A stretch of 64,000 nucleotides of DNA from Thiocapsa rosea (GTDB taxonomy: Bacteria > Pseudomonadota > Gammaproteobacteria > Chromatiales > Chromatiaceae): assembly GCF_003634315.1 (NCBI RefSeq), contig NZ_RBXL01000001.1, forward strand, positions 2,030,501-2,094,500, written 5' to 3'. Below the pieces are notes generated by a model that was not told the DNA's origin, did not search any database, and saw only the letters and a list, made by a program, of their open reading frames with translations. Within the stretch, counting starts at the first letter, position 1. Each line of letters opens with the position of its first letter. Of the stretch, positions 1-9,347 are shown piece by piece. The translations under genes and the position numbers were made by a program.

Positions 1-2265
1 GGTCCAGGTGGGCACCGCGCCGATCGTCGTCCGCGTCCAACGCCCGCTCAGCGGCATCCAGCTCGAAGGTGCCGGACCAAAGCGGAAGGTCACGTCCGCT
101 GCGCCGCCGGATAGGCCGTTGCGCAGATGGAAGCTGCCGGTTGCCGGGTCATATAGGCCAATCGTGTGGCGTCCGTTGCCATTCCAGTCTCCGGCCAACG
201 GGACCCATGCGCGTCCAGCAGGGCCAAAGCGGAAGCTCGCGTCCGCGGCGCCGCCCCCGTGGCTGTTGCGCAAATAGAAGGCGCCGGTCGCGGGGTCATA
301 AAGTCCAACAGTGCTTATCCCGTCGCCGCTCCAATCTCCGGCCAAGGGCAGCCAGTTGCGCCCCGCCGGGCCGAACCGGAAGCTGTGATGCGCGGTGCCT
401 CCACTCAAGCTGTTGCGTAGGTAGAAGCCTCCGGTCGCGGGATCGTACAAACCCACCGTGTCGCTCCCGTTGCCGTCCCAGTCACCGCTCAGCGCACGCC
501 AATTGCGCCCGCCCGGGCCAAAACCGAAGCTGACGTCCGCCGCGCCGCCGCCGTGACTGTTGCGCAGGTAGAAGCGTCCTGCGCCCGGATCGTAGAGCCC
601 TACCGTACTCTGTCCGTTGCTGTTCCAATCCCCGCTCAAGGCTCGCCACCCTCGACCGGCCGGGCCGAAACCGAAGCTCACATCGGCACTGCCGGCGCTG
701 TTGCTGTTGCGCAGGAAGAAGGCACCTACAGCCGGGTTATAGAGCCCGGGGCCCGAGCCGTTGCTGGCTGTGCCCGCGAAGTTTGCTTGTAGGCTTGCGC
801 CCGAGTAAGCACTATAACCCTGCAACAGGATGTGGAAGCGACCGCCCACAGGGCTGGGGATTTGACAGGTCTCCGCGTTTCCGGTCGCCCATGAGCGACA
901 ATCAAACGTCGAGGTTGTCGGTGCAGTGCCTCGCCGAACATAGAGATCCATGTCGCCGGTACCGCCCCAGGTCCGCACGCTAAGGCTGTTTTGAGCGCTC
1001 GGTACATCGATGCAGTAGAGTCGTTCAGACCCGCTCGCCCCGCTCAATGCCGAGACCACTTGTCCGTTGCCGATGACCTGACAGCCGGATGTCCCGGCCC
1101 AAGTGTAATTTTGCCCGCTTTGGGTTGCCGTCACGTTCGTGTAACTGCGGCTCGCAGGACTGAAGGTACCGCCGCTTGTTGTGGCGGGCGTACAGGTACC
1201 GCTCCAGCCTTGAGTGACCGAGATACTGTAATCGCCCGAGGAATTTGTCGTGCCGGTTCCGCCGCTGTTGTTACAGCTCACCGTGACACCGGCCAAGCCC
1301 GCACCCGTATCCGAACGCGTCACACGACCGGACAAGGTTGGATTGGTGCCGCCGACCGGGACAAGGCTGAAATTTGCCATCCCGAAACCAAGATCATTCT
1401 GGTGTCCGCTATAGGCGATCCAAAAGGTGCCGTCGCCGTTGGGTCCGTTGGTGGCGCCCCAGCTGTTCTTACAAAGAAAAGCGCCTTTGGAGTCGTCCCA
1501 ACCGATCAGTAGGACGGCGTGCCCCCCTTCGAATGACCCCCCTGTATTCCGATAAACGGATCCCGCGCTCGCATTCGACCAATATGAGGTGAAATCGCTA
1601 TAAACCACATAGCGCCAGTAGCTCGGACCGTCATTGTAGAGCGACGCCTTGAAGGCCGTCGGCGTTTGCTGAACAGTATGGAAAGCTGTGACACGGTAAT
1701 TCATCTGAGACGCGCTTGGCTCATGGCAAGCCGTCGTATCCGAGGCTGTATATGGAAACACGCTTTCCGGGAGCGGGCCTTTATTTTCCCAATAACGTAA
1801 TGAGGTCGCGCTTCCGCCGCGGCATCCGGACATTGCCGTATTGCAGGAGACCTGTTGTTGCTCGGATAAGTCGCTGGTACCTCGGCCCATCTTGAGCAAC
1901 CGCGACTCAATCGAGCCGGCTGCCGCGAAGGCCCAGCATGAACCACAATTGCCTTGGTGCTTGGGCGTTGTCACGATTCCGGAGCTCCGGGCATCGTATG
2001 CGCTCGGAAGGGTCTCCTCGAGTCGCTCCAGAACGTCCTGCGGCAGGACTTTGAGGAGCTCCCGATATTCTTCCGGCTCAAGCGGGATGTCGCCTAACGG
2101 ATAAGGCGCTCCTTGGGCGAGCGGGCTTGTGATCAGCACCCCGGTCAGTGCGATGGTCAGTATGGCCCGGAAGAAAAATGACCAGGTCAGCTGCCGAGCG
2201 AAAGGCGATATCGAGCGTATTCGCGAATATCGCGAATGAGGGTTTGTCGAACTAAGAATGAACAT
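1..2265 (-). CDS. Secreted papain-family (C1) cysteine protease with five-repeat propeller module; C-terminus cut by window edge
   Basis: The frame is open from an ATG at 2265 to the window edge (755 codons, no stop). An ideal AAGGAGG lies 8 bases before the ATG. A long N-region and hydrophobic segment (about residues 28-51) end in a signal-peptide-like site. A short propeptide-like stretch (PLGDIPLEPEEYRELL) follows. The C1 catalytic set is intact: QGNCGSCW with Cys about 110, GGHAVLLIGWD for His, and CKNSWG for Asn. Downstream are a carboxypeptidase-regulatory-like beta-sandwich (SGRVTRSDTGAGLAGVTV), a PPC-like domain (GTGDMDLYVRRG) and five 49-residue repeats ending in SGRW. The protein is therefore an exported protease with accessory binding domains. 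Substrate is unknown. Neighbours on the same strand carry the same repeat module. Domains beyond the left edge cannot be excluded. Confidence 0.88.
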   Translation of the reverse strand, partial: MFILSSTNPHSRYSRIRSISPFARQLTWSFFFRAILTIALTGVLITSPLAQGAPYPLGDIPLEPEEYRELLKVLPQDVLERLEETLPSAYDARSSGIVTTPKHQGNCGSCWAFAAAGSIESRLLKMGRGTSDLSEQQQVSCNTAMSGCRGGSATSLRYWENKGPLPESVFPYTASDTTACHEPSASQMNYRVTAFHTVQQTPTAFKASLYNDGPSYWRYVVYSDFTSYWSNASAGSVYRNTGGSFEGGHAVLLIGWDDSKGAFLCKNSWGATNGPNGDGTFWIAYSGHQNDLGFGMANFSLVPVGGTNPTLSGRVTRSDTGAGLAGVTVSCNNSGGTGTTNSSGDYSISVTQGWSGTCTPATTSGGTFSPASRSYTNVTATQSGQNYTWAGTSGCQVIGNGQVVSALSGASGSERLYCIDVPSAQNSLSVRTWGGTGDMDLYVRRGTAPTTSTFDCRSWATGNAETCQIPSPVGGRFHILLQGYSAYSGASLQANFAGTASNGSGPGLYNPAVGAFFLRNSNSAGSADVSFGFGPAGRGWRALSGDWNSNGQSTVGLYDPGAGRFYLRNSHGGGAADVSFGFGPGGRNWRALSGDWDGNGSDTVGLYDPATGGFYLRNSLSGGTAHHSFRFGPAGRNWLPLAGDWSGDGISTVGLYDPATGAFYLRNSHGGGAADASFRFGPAGRAWVPLAGDWNGNGRHTIGLYDPATGSFHLRNGLSGGAADVTFRFGPAPSSWMPLSGRWTRTTIGAVPTWT
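37..747 (-). repeat. Five-repeat module, copy A (in the C1 protease)
   Basis: Four 49-residue repeats plus a 41-residue last repeat (237 residues, 711 bases). The repeat pattern is GLYDPATGxFYLRNS, then GGxADxxFxFGPAG, then WxPLxGDWxGxG. The last unit ends in PLSGRW instead of GDWxGxG. Confidence 0.9.
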
Positions 2266-2378
2266 CGTATTGGCCTCCTTGATATACCGCATCACTGAAA
2301 AAGCATCGCCACGCATGCGTTTCGGTCACATTTTGCTGTCGGCAGGGACCTCTATGACAGGAATGGATTCCTTCACGT

Positions 2379-2804
2379 TCAGCTCCGATCGGGTCTTGTC
2401 GCGCCGAGGGCCTCGATCATCCCTTCGCCCACATCGGCCACCAAATGCGTCGTCAGGCCATCCTGGCCTGACAGAATCAGGGCTGGAAGCCCTGACTTCG
2501 CAGGAACCGCAAGCAGTTGGACCAGACGATGATCAAGGCCGCGCCGAGCATCATCATCTTTCGGCAGATCCTGCTCGATCTGTTCCAGCGCGGCGGGCGG
2601 ATCGGCGCGAAGATAGCTCCGATACTCCTCTGGACTGAGTGGAATATCCCCAAGCACGTAAGGGAAGTCCGCCGAGCTCGCGGTAGATGCGCCGGCCAAG
2701 AAGGCCGACGTCAGCAGGACGCCGAGAGATCGCCTGAACTTCTCCGGAGCGGACTCCAACTGCGCCGGTATTGATTGACCGGCACGTACGCTGATGATCG
2801 ACAT
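2379..2804 (-). pseudogene. Truncated papain-protease paralog (signal peptide and propeptide-like part only)
   Basis: A 141-codon frame with a GGAGG 9-13 bases before its ATG. Residues 1-45 look like a signal peptide. The next part (PYVLGDIPLSPEEYRSYL ... LEQIEQDLP) closely matches the start of the mature region of the neighbouring C1 protease. Similarity stops where that protein reaches its SAYDARSSG / QGNCGSCW active-site segment. The rest of this frame runs through two hairpins and resembles no protease. It is most simply a decayed tandem duplicate. A stand-alone propeptide acting as an inhibitor of the neighbour is possible but unsupported. Confidence 0.6.
2452..2495. repeat. Two tandem hairpins, REP-like
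   Basis: The first hairpin is GTCAGGCCA-TCC-TGGCCTGAC (2452-2472). Four bases later comes the second, TCAGGGCT-GGA-AGCCCTGA (2477-2495). Both stems are perfect with 3-base loops. They sit just after the point where the truncated protease loses similarity to its paralog. Confidence 0.7.
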
Positions 2805-3494
2805 GATGTCTAGATGCCTCCATACGCATCAGTGGAGACGACGGCCCATCGTTATGCCGGCGCGGGAGGGCATCGATGCGTGTCGCGGTGCAGAAATGGG
2901 CTGGCCTCGTCCGCTTTCCACGACATGGGTCGCGAGTCTGGTCGCTGCGCTGACCGGCGCGGTGGGACGGCTATCCGATGGGCCGCTCGTGTGTGTGCGA
3001 GTGACCACGCAGACTGCCGCAATCGGCGGATTGCCGGGGCATTTGGTCTCGCGATGGAGCAACAGGGCGTGGAAGCAGACCGGGAGCTGCTCGTAAGATC
3101 CTTGAGGCAGAGTCCGCGCGGGACTGCGATCGCGTAGCCTGAGCATGTCACAACGCCACTGGAAATCCTTCTCATCGCGCTGTCGGATGGCCTTGGGAGA
3201 TCCGGCATCAGCTTAAGCTTAGTCGAACGAGTCGTTTTCGCCAGATCGGCTCGCGCGTGTTCCGTCACCAACGCGCGAAGTGGCTCTATCTTCAGCGGCT
3301 TAGGTGATTTCCGGGAAAGGATCTACCGGCGTGTAGGGGCGAATGAATTCGCCCCTACAGTCCCTACAGGTCTTCCTGGCATGCGCAAACGGGATGCCAA
3401 TTCCCGGAAATCGCATTAGCGGACTGACGGACGTCGGCACATCCTTGTGCCACGGAACCGCTGATTCAGTCAGCGTTTGCCCGGACCAGCGCAA
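2805..3494. other. Gene-free stretch with one palindromic element
   Basis: Open frames here are short, overlap on both strands and resemble nothing recognisable. The only clear structure is the palindrome at 3332-3359. Confidence 0.5.
3332..3359. repeat. REP/MITE-like palindrome (GTAGGGGCGA family), copy 1
   Basis: Arms TGTAGGGGCGAAT and ATTCGCCCCTACA pair over 13 bases around a GA centre. A near-identical element with a different core lies at 6541-6568. The two copies flank the gene at 3495-6062. Palindromes with TGTAGGGGCGA ends are widespread dispersed repeats in bacteria. Confidence 0.75.
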
Positions 3495-6062
3495 TCAGTC
3501 CAGCCGGATGCGCTCGGTTAGACCGGTGGCCATCTCGTGCCTGTAGACCCCGAACTCCTCCTCGAGGCCATCCGCCGCGAGGTTGCTCGCCTCGGAGACG
3601 AAGACAGCCCAATCCCCCTCGGCACTCAAGCGTGCGCTGCGACTCGCCGCATCTCCCGGTTCGCCGAAGCTGCTCACGCTGATCCTTGCGGTTTTTCCGC
3701 TCGCCATGTCGTGTACGAAGACGTCGGCCACACCGTTCGTGTCGTCCGCCACCAGGTTGCTTGCCTCGGAGATGAACACCACCCGCATGCCTGCTCCGTC
3801 GAGATGCGGACCTTTGCTTGATCCATCCGCGGGGTGTCCGCCCAGGCCGTGGCTAATCAAAGAGAGCGCATCGGTCAAGACGTCGTAGCCGTAGACGTCC
3901 ATCAGGCCGTTGGTGTCCTCCGCCACCAAGGCTGCGGCAGTTGCAAAGACGATACGCCCGCCGTCGGCACTCACTGACAGGTTGCGGGCCTCCGCCTCGC
4001 CCATCAGCTTGCGCAGCCCCGTCGGCAACTCCGACCAGTCCGTGGCACGCGAGGCCGGCACGGCCTCGGCTGTCGCGTCTGTCATCTCGCGCATCGCCTG
4101 CTCCGCGGTCATCAGGCCATTGGTCCCGGTCGAGAGGAGCCATTTGCCGGTCAAGGGCGCCCAACCTTCGGAGCTGGGGCCGAAGCGGAAGACATGGTCC
4201 GCAGCCCCGCCGGACAGGCTGTTGCGCAGATAGAAGGTGCCGGTGGCGGGGTCGTAGAGCCCGACGGTGGTGCGACCGTCGCTGTCCCAGTCGCCGCTCA
4301 AGGGCACCCAGCTGCGCCCGGCAGGACCGAAGCGGAAGGTGGCGTCGGCCGCGCCGCCACCGAGGCTGTTGCGCAGATAAAAGGTGCCGGTAGCCGGGTC
4401 GTAGAGCCCGATGGTGGTTTGTCCGTTGTTGTTCCAGTCACCGGTGAGAGGTACAAAGTTGCGGCCCCCCGGACCAAAGCGGAAGATCGCGTCCGCCGGA
4501 CCACCGGCGAGACTGTTGCGCAGATAGAAGCTGCCGCTGCCCGGGTCGTACAGACCGATGGTGCTGCGTCCGTTGGCGTTCCAATCACCGCTCAAGGCGG
4601 TCAAGTTCCGACCCGATGGACCGAAGATGAAAGTGTTGTCCGCGGTGCCCCTGCCGTGTCCGTAGCGGAGGAAGAAGGCACCACGCGCCTGGTTATAGAG
4701 CGCGACTGTGCTCTGCCCCGTGCCGTTCCAATTCCCTGTCAGCGCTTTCCAGCCCACGCCGGCTGGACCGAACGAGAAGCTGGCGTCTGCCGCGCCACCT
4801 TGATGGCGGTCACGCAGATAGAAACCACTGGCCGTGGGGTTGTAGAGACCGATGTGGGTCGCCCGCTCCAGTCCGGTGATGCGGATGTCGTCGATGTACC
4901 AGCCAGGACTGCCCGATAAATACCAGAACGAATCTACGGCGAGTAAGAGCCCGAGTCTTATCCGCTTACCACTATAGGCCGTGAGGTCGATCTGAATCGG
5001 CGACCATATCGCGCTAGATCCGGTGTAGTTTCCGCTTGCGTTTTGCCAGGCTGACCAGGTCGAGGTGCCGGTATCGAAGGCGGAGACTTGGATTCGACTG
5101 CTTCCGCCGCGACCCCAACTGAACCAATGCCAGGCACGAAGGGTCAACTCTTCGGTGCCGGCGATCCCGGGCAAGGCAATGGTCGGAGATACGAGGCGGC
5201 TACTGTTGTTCGGATAATCGCCGTGCAGGATGGTCGCAGCGCAGCGTGTCCCTTCGTAACAGTTCCCCGGTCCTGCGGTCGGACTTCCGATCTCCCAAAC
5301 GCCGTTGTCGCTAGACCAGTCGCCCCATCCGCCCTCGAAATCGCCGGAGAACACGGGCACCGTCCGAATGACACGGATGTCGTCGACATACCAGCCAGGA
5401 TTGCCGGATACGTACCAGAACGAATCTACGGCGAGTAACAGCCCGAGTCTTACGCGCTTGCCACTATAGGCGGTGAGGTCGATCTGAAGCGGCGACCAGA
5501 CTCCGCTGAGTCCGGTATAGTTCTCGCTCGCGTTCTGCCAGGGCGACCAGGTCGATGTACCGGTATCGAAGGCGGAGACTTGAATCCGACTGCTGCCGCC
5601 GCGACCCCAACTAAACCAATGTCGAGCCCGTAACTGTATCTCTTCGCTCCCCGAGACCTGCGGTAGATTGATGGTGGTCGAGATCAGCCGGCTGCTCGTA
5701 TTCGGATAGTCGCCGTTCAACACGGTTCCGACACATTTGGTGCCTTCATAACAGCCCCCGGGCCCAGCCGTGGGCGTACCCAACTCCCAGACACCGTTGT
5801 CGGCGGACCAACCACCCCATCCAAGCTCGAAGCCATCTTGGAATATAGTCGTGGCCGCGCCGACCGGGACCGCCGCTAACACAAGTCCAAGCATCAGCAG
5901 CAGATTGGACACAAGCCAAGCGCGCGCGCTGCGCCGTGCGGCGGTCTCGCGTGCGGCCGCGAGGGCGGGACACGTATTGGATACGGCGTAGCATTGCCCG
6001 GCAGGTGCCGATCGGAATAGCAGGCCAAGCGTTCTTCGGTGCAAGGGGGGGCGCGTCGACAT
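3495..6062 (-). CDS. Secreted protein: two jelly-roll domains, five-repeat propeller module, C-terminal PD40/TolB-like domain
   Basis: The frame extends to an ATG at 6149, but the ATG at 6062 is preferred because GAGAGGA lies 7-13 bases upstream and the signal-like segment follows (855 residues). A hydrophobic stretch at about 49-68 ends in VGAA. Two tandem copies of a roughly 165-residue domain follow (DGFELGWGGWSADNGVWELG / GDFEGGWGDWSSDNGVWEIG, ending PGWYVDDIRV); this resembles the jelly-roll domains of secreted peptidases and adhesins. Residues 405-641 are the five-repeat module. The tail (about 690-855) has PD40-type units (SEASNLVADDTNGVADVFVHD), each beginning LSADG/VSADG. No catalytic motif is visible, so a binding or structural role outside the cell is likely. 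The tail is homologous to that of the gene at 6693-9347. Confidence 0.82.
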   Translation of the reverse strand: MSTRPPLHRRTLGLLFRSAPAGQCYAVSNTCPALAAARETAARRSARAWLVSNLLLMLGLVLAAVPVGAATTIFQDGFELGWGGWSADNGVWELGTPTAGPGGCYEGTKCVGTVLNGDYPNTSSRLISTTINLPQVSGSEEIQLRARHWFSWGRGGSSRIQVSAFDTGTSTWSPWQNASENYTGLSGVWSPLQIDLTAYSGKRVRLGLLLAVDSFWYVSGNPGWYVDDIRVIRTVPVFSGDFEGGWGDWSSDNGVWEIGSPTAGPGNCYEGTRCAATILHGDYPNNSSRLVSPTIALPGIAGTEELTLRAWHWFSWGRGGSSRIQVSAFDTGTSTWSAWQNASGNYTGSSAIWSPIQIDLTAYSGKRIRLGLLLAVDSFWYLSGSPGWYIDDIRITGLERATHIGLYNPTASGFYLRDRHQGGAADASFSFGPAGVGWKALTGNWNGTGQSTVALYNQARGAFFLRYGHGRGTADNTFIFGPSGRNLTALSGDWNANGRSTIGLYDPGSGSFYLRNSLAGGPADAIFRFGPGGRNFVPLTGDWNNNGQTTIGLYDPATGTFYLRNSLGGGAADATFRFGPAGRSWVPLSGDWDSDGRTTVGLYDPATGTFYLRNSLSGGAADHVFRFGPSSEGWAPLTGKWLLSTGTNGLMTAEQAMREMTDATAEAVPASRATDWSELPTGLRKLMGEAEARNLSVSADGGRIVFATAAALVAEDTNGLMDVYGYDVLTDALSLISHGLGGHPADGSSKGPHLDGAGMRVVFISEASNLVADDTNGVADVFVHDMASGKTARISVSSFGEPGDAASRSARLSAEGDWAVFVSEASNLAADGLEEEFGVYRHEMATGLTERIRLD
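4140..4850 (-). repeat. Five-repeat module, copy B
   Basis: Five repeats in 237 residues, identical in length to copies A, C and D. It starts GLYNPTASGF and ends PLTGKW. The first two units are the most divergent (GNWNGTG; ALYNQARG). Confidence 0.9.
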
Positions 6063-6692
6063 CAAGCGATCCTCTCGTTCCCTAACCTGATTATTGTTGT
6101 GTCGGATGAGGATCGCGGGCCGATGTGCCGGTAGCGTTCTCGTCGTCACGCCGACACCTCGTCAGGGGACGGCCGACACGTCTTTGGCTTCGGCGTGTAT
6201 GACGCCGAGCAGAATTAGCCTAAGACGCGTACAGTTATTCTTCAACCCAAAGTGGACGGCTTCGGCCTGATTCGTAACAGCAAAGCGACGAACGGTTGTA
6301 CTGGCGCTCGCCTAACTTCGCGCCACTACGACGACCGATCGCTCGACATAGCTGTAGCCCGCGGCGAGTGCGCTGAACTCCGTCGAAGGATAGCTTCCTC
6401 AATGAATTACTCGGGAATCAATGCGTCGGCTCGGAACCGAGCCAAGTGTGCTGGAGTCAGGTTCGAGCGACCTGGTGGTTGACTGCGGGCCACCGGAGTG
6501 AGGTTCGTCTGAAGGTGATTTGCGTGAAAGCATCGACCAATGTAGGGGCGACTTAAGTCGCCCCTACAGCTCGTGCAAGCGTGTACAGCCCGATCGATGG
6601 TTTGGCCGCGCCCCGGTCGGCGCGTTCCGATCATGGCGGTAAACGGAGCGATCGACTCCGCACCGACCGGCGGCGGCCTTTGCTTGGGCGTG
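6063..6692. other. Gene-free stretch upstream of the jelly-roll protein
   Basis: No convincing gene on either strand. It should contain the promoter of the gene at 3495-6062 and the 3' region of the gene at 6693-9347. The one clear structure is the perfect palindrome at 6541-6568. Confidence 0.5.
6541..6568. repeat. REP/MITE-like palindrome (GTAGGGGCGA family), copy 2
   Basis: A perfect 28-base palindrome with arms TGTAGGGGCGACTT and AAGTCGCCCCTACA. The outer 11 bases match the element at 3332-3359 exactly; only the centre differs. Confidence 0.78.
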
Positions 6693-9347
6693 TCAGTCGA
6701 GCTCGATCCGTTGGGTCAAGCCGCTAGCCAGCTCGTGCGCGAACAGGGCCTCCCCTCCATCGAGGCTGTCCTCCGCCAGGTTGGTCGCCGCAGAGACGAA
6801 GGCGACATGGCGGCCGTCGGCACTCAATCGCGCAGCACGGCTGGCACCGTCGGCAGCCTCGCCGAAGCTGTTCCGGCTGATGCGATGGATGTGGTCGAAC
6901 GCCGCCTCGTAAAGGAACACATCGGCCGCACCGTTGATGTCGTCTGCTACCAGGTTGCTCGCCTCGGAGACGAATACCATCCGCATACCGGCACCGTCGA
7001 GGTGCGCCCCGAAGCTTGCTCCGTTGCCGGCGCGCCCGTCCGTGCCGCGGCTGACCAAGGCGAGGGTGTCGGCGAGCGGGTCATATCCGTACACATCCGT
7101 CGTGCCGTTCGTATCCTCCGCCACCAGAGCCGTGTCGGTCACGAAGACGATCCAACCGCCGTCGGCGCCGGAGTAGGCGTCCCGAGCTTCCGCTTGTGCC
7201 TCGGTCAATCGCGTCTGCAAGGAGGTCGGCAGCTCGGAAGGATCGAGCGCGCGGGAGAATGGCAGGGCCGCATCCTCGTTCAAGGCGTCGGCTGCCTCGA
7301 GCAAAGCCGAATCGATATCGTTGCCCGCCGTGCCCGGGAGCTGCCATGTCCCGCTCAGCGGTGTCCAGCTCGATGGTGCCGGGCCAAATCGGAAGCTCAG
7401 GTCGGCGGTCCCGCCGCTTAATCTGTTGCGCAGGTAGTAGCTGCCTGAAACCGGGTCGTACAGCCCGATGGTGGTTTGTCCGTCGCCGTTCCAATCTCCG
7501 CTCAAGGGGACCCAGTTGCGCCCGGCCGGACCAAACCGGAAGCTCACGGACGCAACCCCGCCGCTGAGGCTGTTGCGAAGATGGAAGGTTCCGTCAAGCG
7601 GATCGTACAGGCCGATGGTGGTTCGTCCGTCGCCGTCCCAGTCCCCGCTCAAGGGAATCCAGTTGCGCCCCGCCGGACCGAACCTGAAGCCGTAATCGGC
7701 TGCCCCGCCGCCAAGCGTGTTTCGGAGAAAAAAGCTCCCGGTTGCCGGGTCGTAGAGACCGACGCCGGCTCGCCCGTTGCCGTTCCAGTCACCGCTCAAG
7801 GGTCGCCAGGCGCGCCCCGACGGACCGAACCCAAAGCTGAGATCGGCTACGCCGCCCCCGATAGTATTCCGGAGATAAAACACCCCCCGCGCCGGATCGT
7901 AGAGCCCGACGGTATCCTGTCCGTTGCCGTTCCAATCCCCCGTCAGCGGGCGCCAATCCGATCCTGACGGGCCGAATCTGAAGCTTGCGTCCGCCGCGCC
8001 GCCACTGTGGCTGTAGCGTAGGAAGAAGGCCCCCGCGCCGGGATTGTGCAGACCGACATGGTCTGCTCGGGGGGGCACGCCGAGCTCGACCGAGCCGATA
8101 TCGACGTTACCCCCGGTCACTCGAGGCGCACCCCGCTGGTCTCTCCCGACTCCGGCTGGAATTAGGCTGTTGCTGCCGCCGTTGACGGCAGGGCCGCCGG
8201 AAACCGGGAGATGCGTTCTGGTCGGGCCGCCGTTGTTGCTCAGGGCGACTACTGCGGTCGCGATCGAGCCGGAGAGGATCAGATCGCCGGCGCTGGGCGT
8301 GACGTTCGTGAGCCCGGAGACGCCGTTCTGACCGAAAAGGTTGTACCCGCGGGAGGTGAAGGTACCACGCGTCGAGGGTCGGATGATCTCGATGCCCGTG
8401 TTGCCCATGGCCGTGGTGCGATTGCCGGCCACGATGGAGTTGGAGATGAACAAGACCCCGTCTACGTAAATTCCTCCTCCCTCGCGTGTTGCGAGGTTGC
8501 CGGTGATGGTCGAGTTGGCAACAGCCAGTCCGCCGGAGACGGACAAGGCGCCGCCTCGCTCCGCGGTATTTCCGGACAAGGTGTTGTTGTAGAAAGTGAC
8601 GTTGTTCGCCGAGCCCATCGTCACGCCACCTCCGGGACCATTGGGGGCCGAGTTCCCGTTAAGTGTGCTGTTGATGACGGTCAGCATGGTTGCAGAGTTG
8701 CTGCTGTAGATGCCGCCACCGCCGAAGCTGCTTGTCGTTATATTGTCGACCAGGGTGCTTTCGTTGACGATCAAGCTGCCGCCGACCTCGTTGTTGATGC
8801 CCCTGCCCCGGTTCTCGGACACTAGGCTGCGATTGAGGGTGAGCCTGGCGTTGTAGCCGCGATTGGATAGGCCGGAACTGAAATTCCCCGAAATCTCGCA
8901 GTTGTTGACCGTCAAGATGCCGTCATTATTGACGCCAATGCGTGCGTTCGTGATTCGCAGTCCCGATATCGTGACGGTCCGATCCGACCTGATCACTAAG
9001 CCATCGGACTGACGATTGGGAAATATCGTGAGCGTGTCGGCACCCGGGCCGACGATGTTCAGATCGCGCGAAATCGATGGGAGCTGCGTCAGGAGCACGA
9101 TGTCGCCCCTGAGGCCGGCCTGAAATCGGATCGTATCGGCCCCTGTCTGAACATTCGCGTTGGCATCGCGGATGGCTTGTCGGAGCGAGCCGAGACCGCT
9201 GTCGTTTAGGTTGGTGACCGTAAAGGTGGCCGCATGTGCCGTCGTCGGCAAGAGCGTAAGGCTGGCTGCCGAGATGGCGAGAACAGCGGCGATGTTGACG
9301 AGCCGAGATCCGAGCGTGTTGGGACGTCTGCTGCGAAGCGCGTTCAT
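6693..9347 (-). CDS. Secreted parallel beta-helix protein with five-repeat propeller module and PD40/TolB-like tail
   Basis: The ATG at 9347 is preferred over the upstream one at 9410; GGAG lies 12-15 bases before it and the signal peptide (AAVLAISAASLTLLPTTAHA) follows at once. The mature protein opens with TFTVTNLNDSGLGSLRQAI, a hallmark of secreted right-handed beta-helix proteins. About 390 residues of helix coils follow, with repeated NSTLxGN / NNTLSGNTAxxGGA units. Residues 432-668 are the five-repeat module. The last ~180 residues match the PD40-like tail of the gene at 3495-6062, including SEASNLVADD and the terminal LTQRIELD. It is a candidate adhesin or polysaccharide-binding protein; no lyase catalytic residues can be assigned. 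Confidence 0.85.
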   Translation of the reverse strand: MNALRSRRPNTLGSRLVNIAAVLAISAASLTLLPTTAHAATFTVTNLNDSGLGSLRQAIRDANANVQTGADTIRFQAGLRGDIVLLTQLPSISRDLNIVGPGADTLTIFPNRQSDGLVIRSDRTVTISGLRITNARIGVNNDGILTVNNCEISGNFSSGLSNRGYNARLTLNRSLVSENRGRGINNEVGGSLIVNESTLVDNITTSSFGGGGIYSSNSATMLTVINSTLNGNSAPNGPGGGVTMGSANNVTFYNNTLSGNTAERGGALSVSGGLAVANSTITGNLATREGGGIYVDGVLFISNSIVAGNRTTAMGNTGIEIIRPSTRGTFTSRGYNLFGQNGVSGLTNVTPSAGDLILSGSIATAVVALSNNGGPTRTHLPVSGGPAVNGGSNSLIPAGVGRDQRGAPRVTGGNVDIGSVELGVPPRADHVGLHNPGAGAFFLRYSHSGGAADASFRFGPSGSDWRPLTGDWNGNGQDTVGLYDPARGVFYLRNTIGGGVADLSFGFGPSGRAWRPLSGDWNGNGRAGVGLYDPATGSFFLRNTLGGGAADYGFRFGPAGRNWIPLSGDWDGDGRTTIGLYDPLDGTFHLRNSLSGGVASVSFRFGPAGRNWVPLSGDWNGDGQTTIGLYDPVSGSYYLRNRLSGGTADLSFRFGPAPSSWTPLSGTWQLPGTAGNDIDSALLEAADALNEDAALPFSRALDPSELPTSLQTRLTEAQAEARDAYSGADGGWIVFVTDTALVAEDTNGTTDVYGYDPLADTLALVSRGTDGRAGNGASFGAHLDGAGMRMVFVSEASNLVADDINGAADVFLYEAAFDHIHRISRNSFGEAADGASRAARLSADGRHVAFVSAATNLAEDSLDGGEALFAHELASGLTQRIELD
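7344..8054 (-). repeat. Five-repeat module, copy C
   Basis: 237 residues, starting GLHNPGAGAF and ending PLSGTW. The third to fifth repeats are the closest to the consensus, with GDWDGDG and GDWNGDG loops. Confidence 0.9.
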
